Shown here one piece after another: positions 55,549 to 59,146 of a stretch of DNA of 59,146 nt. The translations under genes and the position numbers were made by a program. Under the pieces are notes generated by a model. It made no database searches, was not told the origin of the DNA, and saw only the letters and a list, made by a program, of their open reading frames with translations. Numbering within the stretch: the first letter of the stretch is position 1; each line of letters opens with the position of its first letter. This DNA comes from JAJXUB01 sp047974805 (GTDB lineage Bacteria; Actinomycetota; Actinomycetes; Actinomycetales; Dermatophilaceae), in assembly GCA_047974805.1 (NCBI GenBank), contig JBKECS010000051.1, positions 1 through 59,146 on the forward strand, in the 5' to 3' direction.

Positions 55549-57512
55549 TTAGGTCGGCTCGGACGGCGACCGTTCAGCTGTCGACAGACAGAAGTCATCG
55601 TTCAGCCTGATGACGAGCGCCACCATCAGCCTGAGCACCGTGATGTAGGCATGGAAGTGGGCATCTTCGCCCTCCCCGTTGGCCTGCGACCCGTGGAGAT
55701 ACTTGTTCCGCAGCTCCGGCCCATTTCTGAAATCGACCTTGTTGAGGAAGTAGTTGAAGTACTTCCCTTCCGCTTCCGTGAGCAGGGAAGCCCGACGCAC
55801 TACCCACCCTCGCGCCACCATCGCACCGGCCTCCGCTCGCCCGCGCTCGGACCAGTGGAAGTAGCTGCACGCTTCGGTCGCGAAGAGTGACCGAAGGATG
55901 AGGAACTGCTCCGCGTTGGCGATCCGGATGCGTTCGCCGGTGTCCTCGAGGATGCCGAACGCAACCAACTGGTCAATCGCCGGCTTCTGATACTCGTGAA
56001 AATCATATGCAACCTCGTGCTTCAGCAGCAGATCAGCAGCGTCGTGCCCCTTGAGGTCCTCCCTGATGTAGGTCAGCGAGGACTGATCCGAGAACAACGC
56101 GTGCAGGATGCCCACGATCTCCGGACTCTCCGTCGGATACACGTACTTGCGGGGAAGCAAACTCGGCACCTGCTTGTAGCGAACCGGATCAGACGTGATC
56201 GCCAGGAGGTCTCGATCGACCTCCCCGTTCTTGACCCAGAGGCTGAACTGGATCGTGACGCTCTCCATCTCGGCGAAGAGGTGGCGAACGCGTTCCAGGT
56301 AGGTGGCTGCGCGGCTTGACCGCCGAAACGAGAAGTTCGTGGCGCCGAACTCCTCCACGATGTACTCCTCGAAGAACCAGGAGATGACTGCCTCGAGATC
56401 TCTGCCCATATGCTCCAGATAGTGCTGGTACAGCCGCGTCTGAAGGAGGCTGCTCATGTCGACGGCACGGAACCCTGCTCCCACCTGATAGTGGGTCTTG
56501 CCCGTCGTTCCCATGAATCTGTCGAAGACCCCCAGCTGTGCCGGGTACGACGGGAGTGTCAGCAACCCGTTTCGATCGACGAACTCGAACAGGTGCTGGA
56601 AGTTGTTGAGAATGCTGGGGTTGTCTTGCGTCTCGCCCAGCCAGCGGCTGCTGTATGTGAACCTCGCAATCAGTCCATCGGCGTCGTCCGTCTCGAACTT
56701 GACTGGCGCGTCCTGCTCGTCCGAGAGTCGTACCTCGGTGCCGGTCCTGAAGCCCTCGTTGTTCTCGAAGAGCTTCTCGGTCATCTCGGCGCTGCGTCTC
56801 TTCGCCCGCAACTTCAGCTTGGCGTCCACGCCGGTGTCCGAGCTGATGGGTGCAGACTCGATCAGGCCCACATAGTTGGGGTTTGCGTCCGGGCTGTCGA
56901 TGTAGCGCTCGAGCAGGTCCCGCGCGTCCGCCTGGCTGAGACTGCGCGGAAGGTGCACGGCCTGAGAACGTCCCTCTGCAGGTGCTTCCGGACCAGGTGC
57001 TCTGCGTCCGACGGCGAGGCCAACAGCTGATCGCGAACCTCCGCGTCGTATGCGGCCACGAGCCTCTTGCATGCAAGCAATTCGCTCATGTGAACTCCTG
57101 CCTGCTCAAGCACTCGCAGCATCGTGGTTGCGTTGCAGCGCTCGTATGCCTTGTGGCGGCCGAGTAGTTCGAGAAGATCGGCGCGGTACTCGTGGCCGAC
57201 CCCGCTGATCAGCGAAGAACAGTTGGCATCGTCGATTGCAGAGAAGAATCTCGCGACGAGACTGCGGATCTGGCCGATTCGCGACCTTGCGGTCGCGCGT
57301 TCCGCCTCGGTGTACTCCGAAGGGAAGAAGCCGTGCTCGAGATACTGCTGGACGTAGTGGAACTCGATGAGGTCCATCGCGTCCGAGGAAGCACTCGCTG
57401 GGTCGAACTGCTCGACGAGCTCAGCGACGCGCGGGACGTACCAGCCCGCGGCAAGGTCGTGGACGCCGAAGAAGCGGACTCGTCGCGCGACGTCGTCTTC
57501 CTCGCTGCTCAC
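55549..57512 (-). pseudogene. Large HEPN-like (DUF4209-like) protein gene with one frameshift
   Basis: GTG 57512 has gggagg upstream and opens SSEEDDVARRVRFFGVHDL. The frame is coherent to LLASPSDAEHLVRKHLQRD, then coding moves to another frame near 56955-56985 (VHLPRSLSQADARDLLERYI) and runs to 55549, about 650 residues in all. The C-terminus has FFNYFLN-like KYFNYFLNKVDF, then LRNKYLHG (R-N-x3-H, about 55690-55710) and LRLMVALVIRLNDDF, a HEPN RNase pattern. It is 64 bases after the AbiE-like toxin gene. One shift could be mutation, error or programmed. Confidence 0.6.
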
Positions 57513-57576
57513 CTGCTCACCTCCCTCGCCAACCCCAGCAATATCGTGGCGCACGGGTCCGACACCATCGGAACGT

Positions 57577-58434
57577 TCAATCAGCTGACACAGGGAGCGC
57601 GTTCCGCCAAGTAGCGAAGACGCGGTCAATCTCGGCCGGGTCGACGAAGGTATCGAACGCCAGCTTCGCTCGTTCGACGCTCACCGGGTCGCGCAGCACG
57701 TCGGCCGTCCACTCGACGCTCTGACGCACGTCGACGCCCACCTCGGGGTCTTCCACGAACTCCCCGATGACACGAATCGTCTCGCCCGGATCGGCGACCA
57801 CCATCAACCGCCACAGGTCACCGAGGTCCTTGTCGCGGACTGGGCCCTTGCGGGGCTCGCGGAGCCGCTCCCCAATCTTGGAGCCCTTGGCCAGGATGAG
57901 CGCTGGGATCTCCGCCACGTGGATCTCCGTCGACAGGCGCGGGTCAGCGAAGTCCGTGATCGTGACCAGGGATCGGTTGAATGCCGCGAGCTCGAGGCCG
58001 AGAGTGTTGCCGACCGCGAGCTTGCCGTGAGCCGGCTGCAGAGCAGGTACACCACGCTTCGTGCGGCTGGCCGTTCCGGACAGTCCGTGCGGCGCGAGTA
58101 GATCGATCTTCTCGCGGAAGGATCGCGTGCCATCCGACTCGTCGTAGGGTTCCCGCCCCCATAGGCCGGGGCGAGCCGTCGTGCGGTGCTCATAGCCCGC
58201 GCCCTCCAGCAGCGCCTCGATGCTCGGAACGTCGCCAACCAAGCCGGGGGTCACGCCGAGGTCGCCGTCGCCGGTCGGCATCTGGGGAACGTCGAGGTCC
58301 ATCGTTCGCAGCAGGACGGCATGGGCACCGACCAATGTCAACGACTCGGCGTGGACCGCCAGGACGCCGACGACGTTGATGATCGCGCGACGGCTCCATT
58401 CGTTCTCTCCTCGAGGCGCCTTGTAGTCGGTCAT
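57577..58434 (-). CDS. AbiEii-like nucleotidyltransferase, probable TA toxin
   Basis: Encodes 285 residues. TLVGAHAVLLRTMDLD and TGDGDLGV follow the minimal nucleotidyltransferase pattern (G-[AG]-x-A near the start, then D-x-D-like residues) seen in AbiEii/AbiGii-type proteins. EIHVAEIPALILAKGSKIGERL and RDKDLGDLWRL match the helical C-terminal part. Such toxins modify RNA or protein by adding nucleotides and act as type IV TA or abortive-infection systems. The start overlaps the XRE gene stop by 4 bases (58431-58434). Confidence 0.75.
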   Translation of the reverse strand: MTDYKAPRGENEWSRRAIINVVGVLAVHAESLTLVGAHAVLLRTMDLDVPQMPTGDGDLGVTPGLVGDVPSIEALLEGAGYEHRTTARPGLWGREPYDESDGTRSFREKIDLLAPHGLSGTASRTKRGVPALQPAHGKLAVGNTLGLELAAFNRSLVTITDFADPRLSTEIHVAEIPALILAKGSKIGERLREPRKGPVRDKDLGDLWRLMVVADPGETIRVIGEFVEDPEVGVDVRQSVEWTADVLRDPVSVERAKLAFDTFVDPAEIDRVFATWRNALPVSAD

Positions 58435-59146
58435 GCCACGCGTCGCCCGAGGAGGATGTCGGCCTGTTCTGCCATCCGGTCGATGCCGCCGTACGCGTCG
58501 ATGATGACCTGGTCACGACCGACGACGGTGATTCCATCGATCGTCGTTCGTCCGACCTCGCTTACACCGTCGAACGGGATCAAGGTGATCCGCATGCCGA
58601 AGGTCCCCGGCGCCTTCTGCTCAAGCCCAGCCACATCCGCGGCACGAGAGATGTCTTCGACGTAAAGCACCGGCCACGCCTCCGCCGCGCTGGAGCGGTA
58701 GAGGTTCGCTCCGGCATCTCCCGTCAGCGCGTACTCGACGCCCGCCGCACGGAGGGCGTCGGCAACGTCGTACGCACTTGGCCCGGCATAGAAGTCGACG
58801 GTGCCGGCGCGACGGGTGAGGCGTGCAGCTCGGCCGGCACGGAAGAGCACGTCCGCCTCCTTGCCCGGCACAGCCTGCCCGTCTGCATCGAGGAGCCCGA
58901 TCCGCGACCACCGCTGCCGCCATGCGTCGGCCGCCGGAGTCACCGGGAGCATGAGCGACGGATCTAGCGCCGAACGTGCGGTGGCGATCGCAGCGATATC
59001 GGCCATCCCCGTGAAGCCGATCGGTTCCCCCAGCACCGTCAGGATCTCCTGCGCCAGATCGAACGAGGGACTGACCGCCCCGGACTCGATCCGCGTGATC
59101 GTCGTCGGGGCGACGTCGACCAGCGCCGCGAGCTGACGAGCACTCA
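58431..59146 (-). CDS. XRE HTH antitoxin/regulator (AbiEi-like), 5' end outside window
   Basis: The frame is open to the window edge, so the first codons are missing; about 238 residues are visible. The visible start ARQLAALVDVAPTTITRIES is an XRE helix-turn-helix, followed by SPSFDLAQEILTVLGEPIGF. The later part (GVEYALTGDAGANLYRS, then WPVLYVEDI) resembles the antitoxin domain of AbiEi-type partners, where it binds the operator and neutralises the nucleotidyltransferase. The 4-base overlap with the toxin gene supports a TA pair. Confidence 0.72.
   Translation of the reverse strand, partial: SARQLAALVDVAPTTITRIESGAVSPSFDLAQEILTVLGEPIGFTGMADIAAIATARSALDPSLMLPVTPAADAWRQRWSRIGLLDADGQAVPGKEADVLFRAGRAARLTRRAGTVDFYAGPSAYDVADALRAAGVEYALTGDAGANLYRSSAAEAWPVLYVEDISRAADVAGLEQKAPGTFGMRITLIPFDGVSEVGRTTIDGITVVGRDQVIIDAYGGIDRMAEQADILLGRRVA

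Overview
The window is high-GC actinobacterial chromosome. The left half has the gene order rpsB-tsf-pyrH-frr-cdsA-rlmN and, further on, dxr-rseP/rip1-ispG-GNAT and proS, as in Actinomycetota such as Mycobacterium and Micrococcales. GTG starts and 4-base ATGA/GTGA overlaps are frequent. I cannot name the genus from sequence alone; a Micrococcales-type genome (Dermatophilaceae or Intrasporangiaceae-like) is only a guess.

Layout. (1) 1-5952: translation and envelope housekeeping genes (3' end of rpsB, tsf, a convergent Nudix gene, pyrH, frr, cdsA, rlmN). (2) 5905-17502: a LOG-family gene, then a polyamine utilisation cluster. It holds an FAD amine oxidase-like protein, a class III aminotransferase and an Lrp/AsnC regulator on the minus strand. 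Divergent from these are an aminobutyraldehyde dehydrogenase-like ALDH, a complete Pot-type ABC importer and a saccharopine dehydrogenase-like reductase. The likely job is putrescine uptake and conversion to GABA under Lrp control. (3) 17534-18994: a secreted barnase-type RNase with its barstar inhibitor, and a PPOX flavoprotein. (4) 19005-26670: dxr, rseP, ispG, GNAT, a sunset-domain protein, proS and a VanZ-like protein.

(5) 26778-47833: a large surface polysaccharide locus. A Wzz/BY-kinase with a tyrosine-rich tail faces a minus-strand operon (38631 down to 28335): neuA, a four-part NeuB fusion, a GT4, a Wzy/ligase-like protein, an acyltransferase, a second GT4, a GT2 and two tandem Gmd-like dehydratases. 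A second minus-strand operon (44718 down to 38740) encodes more transferases, an epimerase and a hexapeptide acyltransferase. An AT-richer PglK-like ABC flippase and a methyltransferase follow on the plus strand. The locus looks built to make and export a glycan with a nonulosonic acid and a 6-deoxyhexose; no initiating phosphoglycosyltransferase and no NeuC are in the window.

(6) 47856-50616: a three-gene extracytoplasmic flavin electron-transfer unit (ferric-reductase-like membrane protein, FMN-binding lipid-anchored or secreted protein with a flavinylation motif, ApbE). (7) 50621-54849: an acyltransferase, a glycosyltransferase pseudogene with at least three frameshifts, and a YyaL-type protein whose C-terminus runs into the pseudogene. 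(8) 54868-59146: an accessory island made of a truncated XRE gene, an excisionase-like gene with an amber codon, a frameshifted large protein with a HEPN-like RNxxxH motif, and an AbiE-like nucleotidyltransferase/antitoxin pair cut by the window end. This last island is the best candidate for a little-described defence module.
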